Source: an uncultured Moraxella sp. (GTDB lineage: Bacteria; Pseudomonadota; Gammaproteobacteria; Pseudomonadales; Moraxellaceae). From it: a DNA stretch of 15,575 bases. Both the position numbers and the translations under genes were made by a program. Numbering within the stretch: the stretch's first letter is position 1; each line of letters starts with the position of its first letter. The DNA is taken from contig CALJUC010000187.1 in assembly GCA_937975585.1 (NCBI GenBank), positions 1 through 15,575 of the forward strand, in the 5' to 3' direction. Of this stretch, positions 1 through 6,313 are shown piece after piece. The notes beneath the pieces were generated by a model. The model was not told where the DNA came from. It did no database searches and was given only the letters and a program-made list of their open reading frames with translations.

Positions 1-18
1 ATCGTCAGCTCCCTATTA

Positions 19-50
19 AAAAACCCCCAGTTAGAAGACTGGGGGTTTTT
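19..50. terminator. Strong bidirectional intrinsic terminator
   Basis: A perfect 12-bp inverted repeat (AAAAACCCCCAG, 19-30, and CTGGGGGTTTTT, 39-50) encloses an 8-nt loop. The GC core flanked by A- and T-tracts can terminate transcription in either direction. It probably ends a plus-strand gene that lies left of the window, because no gene inside the window reads into it. Confidence 0.9.
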
Positions 51-352
51 CTTTGGGGGCTGGAAACAGGAGATACTCGTTGTTTTAACTCATTCTCTAT
101 ATTTAATTAATAACATCTGTTTTTGTTTAAAATTATATTTAGCGTAAAAGGCCTTATTTTTATAGTTTTTTATTAAATAATAACCACTATTATTATTTTC
201 AATGAAAATCTATAAATAATATATAAATAGCCTAAGCAAAAAATAAAATCGATAAATATTTAAATTGATATAAATCAGCGTAAAATTTAGCCATTAACTT
301 TATTTATTGGAGATTTATTGTTTGAGAGGTTGAAGTGTCAGTCCATGGATAA
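51..352. other. AT-rich intergenic stretch, no gene seen
   Basis: About 300 bp of very AT-rich sequence with no convincing coding frame, RNA gene or well-placed promoter. A Shine-Dalgarno-like TTGGAG near 308-313 precedes a TTG-initiated 15-codon frame (318-365). That frame ends at once and matches nothing I recognise. The stretch probably contained the promoter and 5' part of the transporter whose 3' remnant follows. Confidence 0.5.
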
Positions 353-592
353 GGGTGTGCTATAAAATCAATCTTGGTAAAGGGCTCTATGGGCAGTCAA
401 CCTATTCGTGGCTAGTGAAAAATTATTATTATTGGTATTGCATGTTTAGGCTCGATGATTACCCCTCTTTTAGGTGGTGAACTGTCAAAAATCATGGCAT
501 TGAGCAATCTGTTCTTGATTGCGGCAGTGCCGTCATTGTTGATTATTGGTTTGTTGTTCGTGTTATCTAATAAATTTGCCCCTACTCAGTAA
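353..592 (+). pseudogene. 3' remnant of an MFS transporter (AAHS-like), with in-frame stops
   Basis: One plus-strand frame ending at TAA 590-592 encodes the last part of a major-facilitator transporter. From about 401 it reads PIRG, two consecutive stops (TAG TGA, 413-418), then KIIIIGIACLGSMITPLLGG, followed by a hydrophobic last helix. Aromatic-acid/H+ symporters (BenK, PcaK, VanK type) have a similar region of the form P-x-R-x-T-G-x-G-W-(x)2-G-I-x-R-x-G-S-x-x-x-P-L-x-G-G near the C-terminus, and the spacing from PIRG to GIA is preserved. The frame stays open leftward to 353, but resemblance there is weak (VKGSMGSQ) and the preceding helices are gone. The family call rests on this short match, so the exact substrate family is uncertain. 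It would fit a former aromatic-acid permease linked to the catabolic genes further right, or a fragment left by rearrangement. Confidence 0.6.
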
Positions 593-608
593 TTTTTACT
601 CGACATTA

Positions 609-638
609 AAAAAGCCTAGCCTATTGGCTAGGCTTTTT
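609..638. terminator. Intrinsic terminator after the transporter remnant
   Basis: A perfect 13-bp stem (609-621 with 626-638, core GCCTAGCC/GGCTAGGC) encloses the tetraloop TATT and is flanked by A5 and T5 tracts. It sits 16 bp after the stop of the transporter remnant, as expected for that gene's original terminator. Confidence 0.9.
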
Positions 639-694
639 CTTTGGCCTAAAATACCGATGCAAAATAAGGTTTTAAAAGTAAAAATTTAGACGTG

Positions 695-724
695 AAAAAG
701 CCAGTATTTCAATACTGGCTTTTT
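695..724. terminator. Intrinsic terminator of icd
   Basis: A 14-bp perfect inverted repeat (AAAAAGCCAGTATT, 695-708, and its complement, 711-724) has A- and T-tracts at its base. It begins 21 bp beyond the icd stop codon in the direction of icd transcription (minus strand). It is symmetric, so it also blocks plus-strand transcription from the left. Confidence 0.9.
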
Positions 725-745
725 TATAGGCTATTTAGCTAATCC

Positions 746-2983
746 TTAGTTTGCAGCGGCTGCAAGGTGTGCATTGAAAGTCGCACTTGGACGCATAACG
801 TCTGTAACCTTTGTTTTATCAACAGCATAGTAACCACCGATATCCGCTGGTTTGCCTTGAACTTGGTTTAGCTCATCAACGATTTTTTGTTCATCAGCGA
901 CTAAGGCTTGTGCCAAAGGCGCAAATTTTGCTTTTAGCTCAGCATCTTCTTCTTGTGCTGCCAAGGCTTGTGCCCAGTACAATGACAAGTAGAAGTGGCT
1001 GCCACGGTTGTCCAATTCACCGGTACGACGTGATGGTGATTTGTCGTTATCCAGCAGTTTACCAGTCGCTTCATCCAATGTTTTGGCCAATAGTTTGGCA
1101 CGTGCGTTGTTTTCTTTGATACCAAGTTCTTCAAGTGATACGGCCAATGCCAAGAACTCACCCAATGAATCCCAACGTAGGTGGTTTTCTTCAAGTAGCT
1201 GTTGGACATGTTTTGGTGCTGAACCACCCGCACCTGTTTCGTACATACCACCACCGGCCATCAATGGAACGATTGATAGCATTTTTGCTGATGTACCAAG
1301 CTCTAGAATTGGGAACAAGTCAGTTAGGTAATCACGTAGGATATTACCCGTTACTGAGATAGTATCTAAGCCGCGAGCCACACGCTCAAGGGTATAACGC
1401 ATCGCACGTACTTGTGACATGATGTGGATTTCAAGACCCGCGGTGTCATGTTCTTTTAAGTATTTTTGAACTTTTTTGATCAGTTCGTTTTCGTGTGGGC
1501 GGTATGGGTCAAGCCAGAAAATCGCAGGCATACCTGAGTTACGCGCACGATTAACCGCTAATTTCACCCAGTCACGGATTGGTGCGTCTTTGGTTTGACA
1601 CATACGCCAGATGTCACCTTCTTCCACATTTTGCGACATCAATACTTCACCCGTGTCGATATCGGTGATATTCGCTGTACCGGCTTGTGGGATTTCGAAG
1701 GTTTTGTCATGTGAGCCGTATTCTTCGGCTTTTTGTGCCATCAAACCAACGTTTGGCACGGTACCCATAGTTGCTGGATCGAAGTTGCCATGCCATTTAC
1801 AGAAATTGATGATTTCTTGGTAAATACGTGCGAAGGTTGATTCTGGCATAACGGCTTTACAGTCGTAAGGTTTGCCATCAGCACCCCACATTTTACCACC
1901 GGCACGAATCATGGCTGGCATTGAGGCGTCAACGATTACATCATTTGGTGAATGGAAGTTATCGATACCTTTGGCTGAGTCAACCATCGCCAATGCTGGG
2001 CGGTGTTCTTGACACGCGTGTAAGTCACGGATGATTTCTTCGCGCGTTGAGGTTGGTAGGGTTTCGATTTTTTCGTAAAGGCCAGCCATACCGTTGTTGA
2101 CGTTGATGCCTAGCTCATCGAATAGCTTGCCCCACTTTTCAAATGCTTCTTTGTAGTAGATACGTACGCAGTGACCAAATACGATTGGGTGAGATACCTT
2201 CATCATGGTCGCTTTAACGTGTAGTGAGAATAAAATACCCGCGTCACGGCAGTCGTCTAACTCTTTTTCATAGAACTCAAGCAACGCTTTTTTGCTCATG
2301 AACATTGAGTCGATAACTTCACCATCTAGCAAAGCTACTTTTGGTTTTAATACAATGGTTTCGCCACTATCAGTGATTAATTCCATCTTAACGTTACGGG
2401 CTTTGTCCAATGTCATTGATTTTTCGCCATGATAGAAGTCACCTTCTTCCATGTGCGAAACGTGCGTTTGTGACCATTGTTTCCACTCGCCCATTGAGTG
2501 TGGGTGTTTTTTGGCGTAATTTTTTACGGCTGCTGGGGCGCGACGGTCTGAGTTACCTTCGCGTAATACTGGGTTTACCGCTGAACCTAAGCATTTGCCA
2601 TAACGCACTTTTAACGCTTTTTCTTCTTCGGTGGTTGGATTTTCTGGGTAATCAGGAATAGCGTAGCCTTTTGATTGTAGTTCTTGGATACAGTCGGTTA
2701 ACTGGGCGACAGAGGCACTGATATTTGGTAGTTTGATGATGTTGGTATCAGGGTCTTGGGTTAAGGCGCCCAATTTTGCTAAGTTGTCTTCAACTTTTTG
2801 TTCGTCAGTTAAATAATCAGAAAATTCTGCCAATACACGAGCGGCTACTGAAATATCGCTTTTAACAACTTCGATATCAGCCGTTTTGGTAAAGGTTTCA
2901 ATGATCGGCAGTAGCGAATAGGTTGCCAGTAACGGCGCTTCGTCAGTCAGTGTGTAGATAATGTTTGACTTTCCACCAGTCAT
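746..2983 (-). CDS. icd: Monomeric NADP-dependent isocitrate dehydrogenase
   Basis: Cytosolic TCA-cycle enzyme that oxidatively decarboxylates isocitrate to 2-oxoglutarate with NADP+. The product is 745 residues, the usual size of the monomeric type (IDH-II), and is unrelated in length to the roughly 420-residue homodimeric form. Visible family blocks include SKIIYTLTDEAP-like sequence near the N-terminus (seen here as KSNIIYTLTDEAP), LPNISAS around 85-91, substrate-loop GNSDRRAP at 143-150, GTVPNVGLMAQKAEEYGSHD in the middle, GGSAPKHVQQ at 586-595 and SRRTGELDNRGSHFY at about 651-665, the NADP-binding side. I chose the ATG at 2983 because AAGGGG lies 8 nt upstream and MTGGKSN fits the family N-terminus. 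An in-frame start at 3031 would add 16 atypical residues encoded by the leader hairpin. It is transcribed divergently from parA and has its own promoter candidate and terminator, so it is probably monocistronic. Confidence 0.97.
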   Translation of the reverse strand: MTGGKSNIIYTLTDEAPLLATYSLLPIIETFTKTADIEVVKSDISVAARVLAEFSDYLTDEQKVEDNLAKLGALTQDPDTNIIKLPNISASVAQLTDCIQELQSKGYAIPDYPENPTTEEEKALKVRYGKCLGSAVNPVLREGNSDRRAPAAVKNYAKKHPHSMGEWKQWSQTHVSHMEEGDFYHGEKSMTLDKARNVKMELITDSGETIVLKPKVALLDGEVIDSMFMSKKALLEFYEKELDDCRDAGILFSLHVKATMMKVSHPIVFGHCVRIYYKEAFEKWGKLFDELGINVNNGMAGLYEKIETLPTSTREEIIRDLHACQEHRPALAMVDSAKGIDNFHSPNDVIVDASMPAMIRAGGKMWGADGKPYDCKAVMPESTFARIYQEIINFCKWHGNFDPATMGTVPNVGLMAQKAEEYGSHDKTFEIPQAGTANITDIDTGEVLMSQNVEEGDIWRMCQTKDAPIRDWVKLAVNRARNSGMPAIFWLDPYRPHENELIKKVQKYLKEHDTAGLEIHIMSQVRAMRYTLERVARGLDTISVTGNILRDYLTDLFPILELGTSAKMLSIVPLMAGGGMYETGAGGSAPKHVQQLLEENHLRWDSLGEFLALAVSLEELGIKENNARAKLLAKTLDEATGKLLDNDKSPSRRTGELDNRGSHFYLSLYWAQALAAQEEDAELKAKFAPLAQALVADEQKIVDELNQVQGKPADIGGYYAVDKTKVTDVMRPSATFNAHLAAAAN

Positions 2984-3013
2984 AAATAACCCCTTATATT
3001 TGATTAGTTTTCT

Positions 3014-3040
3014 CGGTGGGGGAATCTCCACCCCTCACCG
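3014..3040 (-). promoter_or_regulatory. Hairpin in the icd 5' leader
   Basis: In the minus-strand transcript CGGTG plus GGGG pairs with CCCC plus CACCG. Each arm has nine paired bases, with one bulged base (T at 3035) and an 8-nt loop. The hairpin starts about 31 nt upstream of the icd ATG and downstream of the predicted promoter. A second small stem, CCG-TTTTA-CGG (3038-3048), overlaps it and could compete. No U-tract follows, so it is not a terminator. A role in mRNA stability or control of icd is inferred. It does not match a riboswitch class I know. Confidence 0.5.
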
Positions 3041-3070
3041 TTTTACGGTTTGTGGTAATAAAACCTTGCA

Positions 3071-3099
3071 AGTATCGTTGCACAGCTACTATAAGTCAA
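3071..3099 (-). promoter_or_regulatory. Candidate sigma-70 promoter of icd
   Basis: On the minus strand a -35 element TTGACT (3099-3094, 5 of 6 consensus matches) lies 17 bp from a -10 element GATACT (3076-3071, 4 of 6). The spacing is ideal. Initiation near 3064 would give a leader of about 80 nt that contains the hairpin at 3014-3040. The surrounding AT-rich DNA makes chance matches possible. Confidence 0.5.
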
Positions 3100-3395
3100 T
3101 AATATAACTTGGATATCGCTATTTCTTAAAAAAATGGTTAAGGATTTAGTTTATCTTAATGATAATGAGTATTTTAATAACTTATCAATATGATAATAAT
3201 TTTTATTAATTCTAATAAATTGATTCATAAATTTTGTTTTAATTATTCGGAAACTTTAACACATATAAGTAGCATCTTAGACAATAAATTTATGAGTTTT
3301 TGGTAAACATTACGTGGTATTTATAAGTTATATAAAGCGACATTTGAACCAACCTTGTATAACCACAAAATAGTTAATTCTAAGTTAAACCCAAT

Positions 3396-3413
3396 GTGTC
3401 CGAATTCGGACAC
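3396..3413. promoter_or_regulatory. parS: Candidate parS centromere site 1
   Basis: A perfect 18-bp palindrome, GTGTCCGAATTCGGACAC, lies 255 bp upstream of the parA start. An identical copy lies within parB. ParB-family proteins with an internal helix-turn-helix bind palindromes of about 14-20 bp near their own genes, so this is the strongest partition-site candidate. It differs from the widespread chromosomal type TGTTTCACGTGAAACA. Autoregulation of parAB through this site is possible but not shown by the sequence. Confidence 0.75.
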
Positions 3414-3668
3414 TTGTTTTATCGGACTTAAATCATCGCACCGCTTATTAACCGAAGTGATTTTGGTGCAAACTATCAATCCAGTATTTTTATAACCACG
3501 AAAAACTCTTTTTCTAAAAAATTGTATAAATAAGCAGTTATTGGACTGATTTGGCGCAAATTCAGTTAAAAATCGTCACTTTATTTTAAATAGACCCATA
3601 TAAATGCTACTATATCAATCCATAATAGTCGCTGTTTCTATCAAGAATTTATCAAATTTGGAGTTGTT

Positions 3669-4508
3669 ATGCCTGATGTACAAACCCGTGTCATCGCCAT
3701 TGCCAATCACAAAGGTGGCTGTGGTAAAACCGCCACTGTGGTACATTTGGCGGCAGAATTGGCACAATTGGATTTAAATGTATTGGTGATTGACTTAGAC
3801 CCACAAGGCAATGCCAGTACCCATATCGGTAAAAAACACCCCAGTGAAGTCGAAGTCAGCATTAAGGACTTATTGTTAGGTGGTTATGCCAAATTGGTCG
3901 ATGCCGTACAGGAAGATACGTGTATTAAGGGCGTGTCATTGATTAGTTCATCGTTATCGTTGACCACCGAAGAAGATAAAATCAAAGATAATGAGCCAAG
4001 ACCGATGGAAGTATTGGGTCGGGTGATTAAGCCGTTATTGGGCGTGTATGATGTGATTTTGATTGATACGCCACCAAGCTTGCGCACGCTGACCGGTAAC
4101 GCGCTATCCTGCGCAACTGACTATATTATCCCCGTGTTTAGCGGCTCGCAATATGGTATGTATGGGATTTTGGACTTGCAAGCGTACATTGATAAGATTA
4201 AATATATCAACCCTGAGTTAAATCTATTAGGTGCCCTACTCATTCGCCATGATGAGCGCCAACTCATGTGTCGCGCGATTAAAGAAGCCGCCAAAGAGCA
4301 AATCGGCAAAGTCATTCCCATCGAAATCAGCTCAAGTAATAATATCGATAAAGCAGCCGCGCTCAAAGTTAGCATTCGTGAGGTCGATGCCACCGCACGT
4401 ATCGCGCGTAAGTTTCGCCAATTGGCGATTTGGGTCGCGCATGAAACGGGTTTGCCAACGAATACTAAGCTAGAGTTGGTGGCTGAGGAGGAACGTGATG
4501 AGTCGTGA
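3669..4508 (+). CDS. parA: ParA-family partition ATPase
   Basis: Walker-type (MinD/ParA) ATPase that drives segregation of a replicon together with ParB and parS by ATP-dependent binding to the nucleoid. The product has 279 residues. The deviant Walker A motif is KGGCGKTAT at 15-23, with the signature lysine at 15 and P-loop lysine at 20. Other landmarks are DLDPQGN at 42-48 (Walker A') and VILIDTPPS at about 129-137 (Walker B, Asp133). The P-loop starts near residue 15, so the N-terminal DNA-binding domain of large plasmid ParA (type Ia) is absent. The size matches chromosomal-like or short plasmid ParA. The ATG follows TTGGAG at about 6 nt. Its 3' end overlaps parB by 11 bp, which implies translational coupling. 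KGGCGKTA instead of the usual KGGVGKTT suggests a divergent, possibly plasmid-type lineage. A chromosomal housekeeping role cannot be excluded. Confidence 0.93.
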   Translation: MPDVQTRVIAIANHKGGCGKTATVVHLAAELAQLDLNVLVIDLDPQGNASTHIGKKHPSEVEVSIKDLLLGGYAKLVDAVQEDTCIKGVSLISSSLSLTTEEDKIKDNEPRPMEVLGRVIKPLLGVYDVILIDTPPSLRTLTGNALSCATDYIIPVFSGSQYGMYGILDLQAYIDKIKYINPELNLLGALLIRHDERQLMCRAIKEAAKEQIGKVIPIEISSSNNIDKAAALKVSIREVDATARIARKFRQLAIWVAHETGLPTNTKLELVAEEERDES

Positions 4509-5418
4509 TTTGCAATCCTTGCTAAAAGCCAAAATCAGTGAAAACCTCAAAGCGCATAGCCAAGCCGATAAAAGCTTTAGCGAGTTTGATATTTATAAAA
4601 CCGGTAAATTAACCCAACTTCCATTAACACAGATTAAGCCCAATCAAGCACAGCCACGTAAGCTATTTGATGAAAATGCCTTAGCTGCGTTGGCAGATTC
4701 GATTGATGAATTGGGACTGTTGCAGCCAATTATCGTGCGAGCCAATGATGAACAGTATCAAATAGTCGCTGGTGAGCGTCGTTATCGTGCGACCCAACAA
4801 CTGGGTAAAACTCATATCGATGCAATTATTATTAATACCACGAATGAAAACAATGTCTTGCTCGCCCTGGCAGAAAACCTTGGCCGCGCGGATTTAACCG
4901 ATTATGAAGTTGCGCAATCGGTTTTGCAGTTCAAACAGGATTTCCCTTCTAAGACCGAATACGCCAAAGCGTTGGGTTTATCACGGCAAAAGCTATATAA
5001 ACTATTTGCTTATGAATCACTGCCCCCAATAGTCCTTGATCGTCTAAACCAACAGCCAGATTTGCTGTCTGCGGATACCGCGGAGCAGTTGGTAGCATTT
5101 GGCAAGCAGCAAGCGCTAAGTGGTGAAATTTATTCAGAAGCGTTAAGTACGGGACTTGCGTTACTTGCCCAAGGAAAACTCAAGCAAGCAAACTTAATCC
5201 AATTTTTGCGTCAACAACTTCAAAAGCAAAATGAAAAGTGTCCGAATTCGGACACTCTAGCTGTAAGTGCCAATAAGCGCTTATATCATCGTGAGGGCAA
5301 AGTGATTGGCAAACTTCAGCAAACCGCCAAAAAGACAGTCATTGAGCTGGATAATCAAGCGTTGACCGAACAACAACAGCAGCAACTTGAACAATTCTTG
5401 GGTAAACTGCTCGGCTAG
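4498..5418 (+). CDS. parB: ParB/Spo0J-family centromere-binding protein
   Basis: DNA-binding partner of ParA that loads at parS and spreads along DNA. The product has 306 residues. An N-terminal ParB/Srx-like nuclease-fold domain spans about 38-125, including PNQAQPRKLFDE and the GERRYRA motif at 92-98. ENLGRADLTDYEVA follows at 126-139. A helix-turn-helix lies around 151-172 (KTEYAKALGLSRQKLYKLF). A Gln-rich linker and a C-terminal dimerisation segment (about 255-306) complete it. The parS-like palindrome is encoded at about residues 247-253. I chose ATG 4498 because AGGAGG lies 6 nt upstream; the adjacent in-frame GTG at 4495 is less well placed. The gene overlaps parA by 11 bp and is followed by a terminator, so the two form a compact operon. 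Confidence 0.93.
   Translation: MSRDLQSLLKAKISENLKAHSQADKSFSEFDIYKTGKLTQLPLTQIKPNQAQPRKLFDENALAALADSIDELGLLQPIIVRANDEQYQIVAGERRYRATQQLGKTHIDAIIINTTNENNVLLALAENLGRADLTDYEVAQSVLQFKQDFPSKTEYAKALGLSRQKLYKLFAYESLPPIVLDRLNQQPDLLSADTAEQLVAFGKQQALSGEIYSEALSTGLALLAQGKLKQANLIQFLRQQLQKQNEKCPNSDTLAVSANKRLYHREGKVIGKLQQTAKKTVIELDNQALTEQQQQQLEQFLGKLLG
5238..5255. promoter_or_regulatory. parS: Candidate parS centromere site 2, inside parB
   Basis: The same 18-bp palindrome as at 3396-3413 occurs here, extended to 20 bp by flanking A (5237) and T (5256). It is read in frame as part of the linker before the ParB C-terminal domain. Exact recurrence of an 18-bp palindrome in a window this size is very unlikely by chance. 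Confidence 0.75.
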
Positions 5419-5437
5419 ACAGCAAAGACGATAAACA

Positions 5438-5468
5438 AAAAAAGACGCTTAAATTAAGCGCCTTTTTT
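5438..5468. terminator. Bidirectional terminator between parB and pcaD
   Basis: A6-G-a-CGCTTAA pairs with TTAAGCG-c-C-T6 around position 5453, with one internal A/C mismatch. A/T tracts on both sides let it end parAB transcription (plus strand) and the long catabolic transcript (minus strand). It begins 20 bp after the parB stop and 23 bp after the pcaD stop. Confidence 0.88.
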
Positions 5469-5490
5469 AATACAAATGCTAACTACGCTA

Positions 5491-6267
5491 TTAAGCAAAG
5501 AAGTCACGTAAAATTTGGGTGAATTCGGTTGGCTTTTCAATATTAGCAATATGTGAGGCAGCGACAGTGGCCAATTGTGAGCCAGCAACCTGCGACTGAA
5601 TATATTCGCCATCAGGTAGCGTGGTCACCGGGTCTTCAGTCCCGACGACCACCATTAACGGCGTTTTGGCGTCTTTAATCTCTGGGCGTAAATCCGCAAC
5701 CGCTAACGCTTCACAGCAGTTGGCATAACCAAATGCGCTACCGTTGGCCAAGTCTTGGCTCATCGCTGCGATCACGTCTGGGTGTGCATCGATAAAACTT
5801 GGGGTAAACCAACGACCAGCAGCCGTATCGGCGATTGGCTGCAAACCTTGTTCACGAACTAACGCCACGCGGTCTTTCCACGCGGCTTCATTGCCGATTT
5901 TGGCAGCGGTATTACTCACCACAATCTTGGCGAAATGCTCAGGGCGGTGAATCGCAAGCCATTGACCGGTCAAACCACCCATCGAAATACCACAGAAATG
6001 GGCTTGCTTAACTTGTAAATGGTCAAGCAACGCAATCACATCATCGCCCAATTGTTCAATGGTAAACGGTTGGTCTGGTGCAGTACTGCCACCGTGACCA
6101 CGCGTGTCATAGGTAATGATATAAAAATCGTTTTGTAACGCATCAATCTGTGGCTGCCACATACGATAAGTGGTGCCCAATGAGTTCGAAAAAATCAATG
6201 CTGGGTTAGCTGGGTTACCAAAGGTTTGGTAATTCAAGCTAACATCGCCATGTTGTAACGTTGGCAT
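5491..6267 (-). CDS. pcaD: 3-oxoadipate enol-lactonase
   Basis: Alpha/beta-hydrolase that converts 3-oxoadipate enol-lactone to 3-oxoadipate, where the catechol and protocatechuate branches merge. The product has 258 residues, the family norm. The nucleophile elbow is GISMGG with Ser95. Asp212 in GTEDPVT and His239 in AASHIANIEKP complete the triad. NSLGTTYRMW (28-37) and DTRGHGGS (54-61) are typical of PcaD/CatD. I placed the start at ATG 6267, with AAGGAT 7 nt upstream and the usual short N-terminus. An upstream in-frame ATG at 6327 would add 20 residues and run into pcaF. It is the last gene of the minus-strand block, 46 bp after the F gene, and ends at the terminator at 5438-5468. In Acinetobacter terminology it could equally be catD, because no pcaB separates F and D. 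Confidence 0.95.
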   Translation of the reverse strand: MPTLQHGDVSLNYQTFGNPANPALIFSNSLGTTYRMWQPQIDALQNDFYIITYDTRGHGGSTAPDQPFTIEQLGDDVIALLDHLQVKQAHFCGISMGGLTGQWLAIHRPEHFAKIVVSNTAAKIGNEAAWKDRVALVREQGLQPIADTAAGRWFTPSFIDAHPDVIAAMSQDLANGSAFGYANCCEALAVADLRPEIKDAKTPLMVVVGTEDPVTTLPDGEYIQSQVAGSQLATVAASHIANIEKPTEFTQILRDFFA

Positions 6268-6313
6268 AATGATTATCCTTCGCTTAAATGGTTGAACAGT
6301 TAATGAGTCGCTA

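Larger units (their letters stand above)
2984..3668. other. Divergent AT-rich icd-parA intergenic region
   Basis: This 685-bp gap has no convincing ORF. It holds the icd leader hairpin, the icd promoter candidate, a parS-like palindrome at 3396-3413, and a loose direct repeat of the form GATTTtGGyGCAAA (3459-3473 and 3548-3562). The long AT-rich segment 3110-3400 shows nothing else I can assign. I could not fix a parA promoter: -10-like hexamers around 3611-3626 lack a good -35 partner. Confidence 0.6.

Noticed and set aside
141..285. Nine-base direct repeat AGCGTAAAA at 141-149 and 277-285
   Set aside because: It is too short and too AT-rich to mean anything with only two copies.
318..365. 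TTG-initiated 15-codon frame after TTGGAG
   Set aside because: The peptide is very short and unrecognised, in degraded DNA before a pseudogene. It was not called as a gene.
2984..3031. Upstream in-frame start for icd adding 16 residues
   Set aside because: The added segment is encoded by the leader next to and within the hairpin, has no ribosome-binding site, and is not typical of the family.
3155..3173. Fur-box-like sequence (AATGATAATGAGTAT) in the icd-parA gap
   Set aside because: By eye about 14 of 19 positions match the consensus, but the region is so AT-rich that this is weak evidence, and neither neighbour is an obvious iron-regulated gene.
4495..4497. GTG start for parB directly before the ATG
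   Set aside because: The ATG at 4498 has better spacing from AGGAGG. The difference is a single residue.
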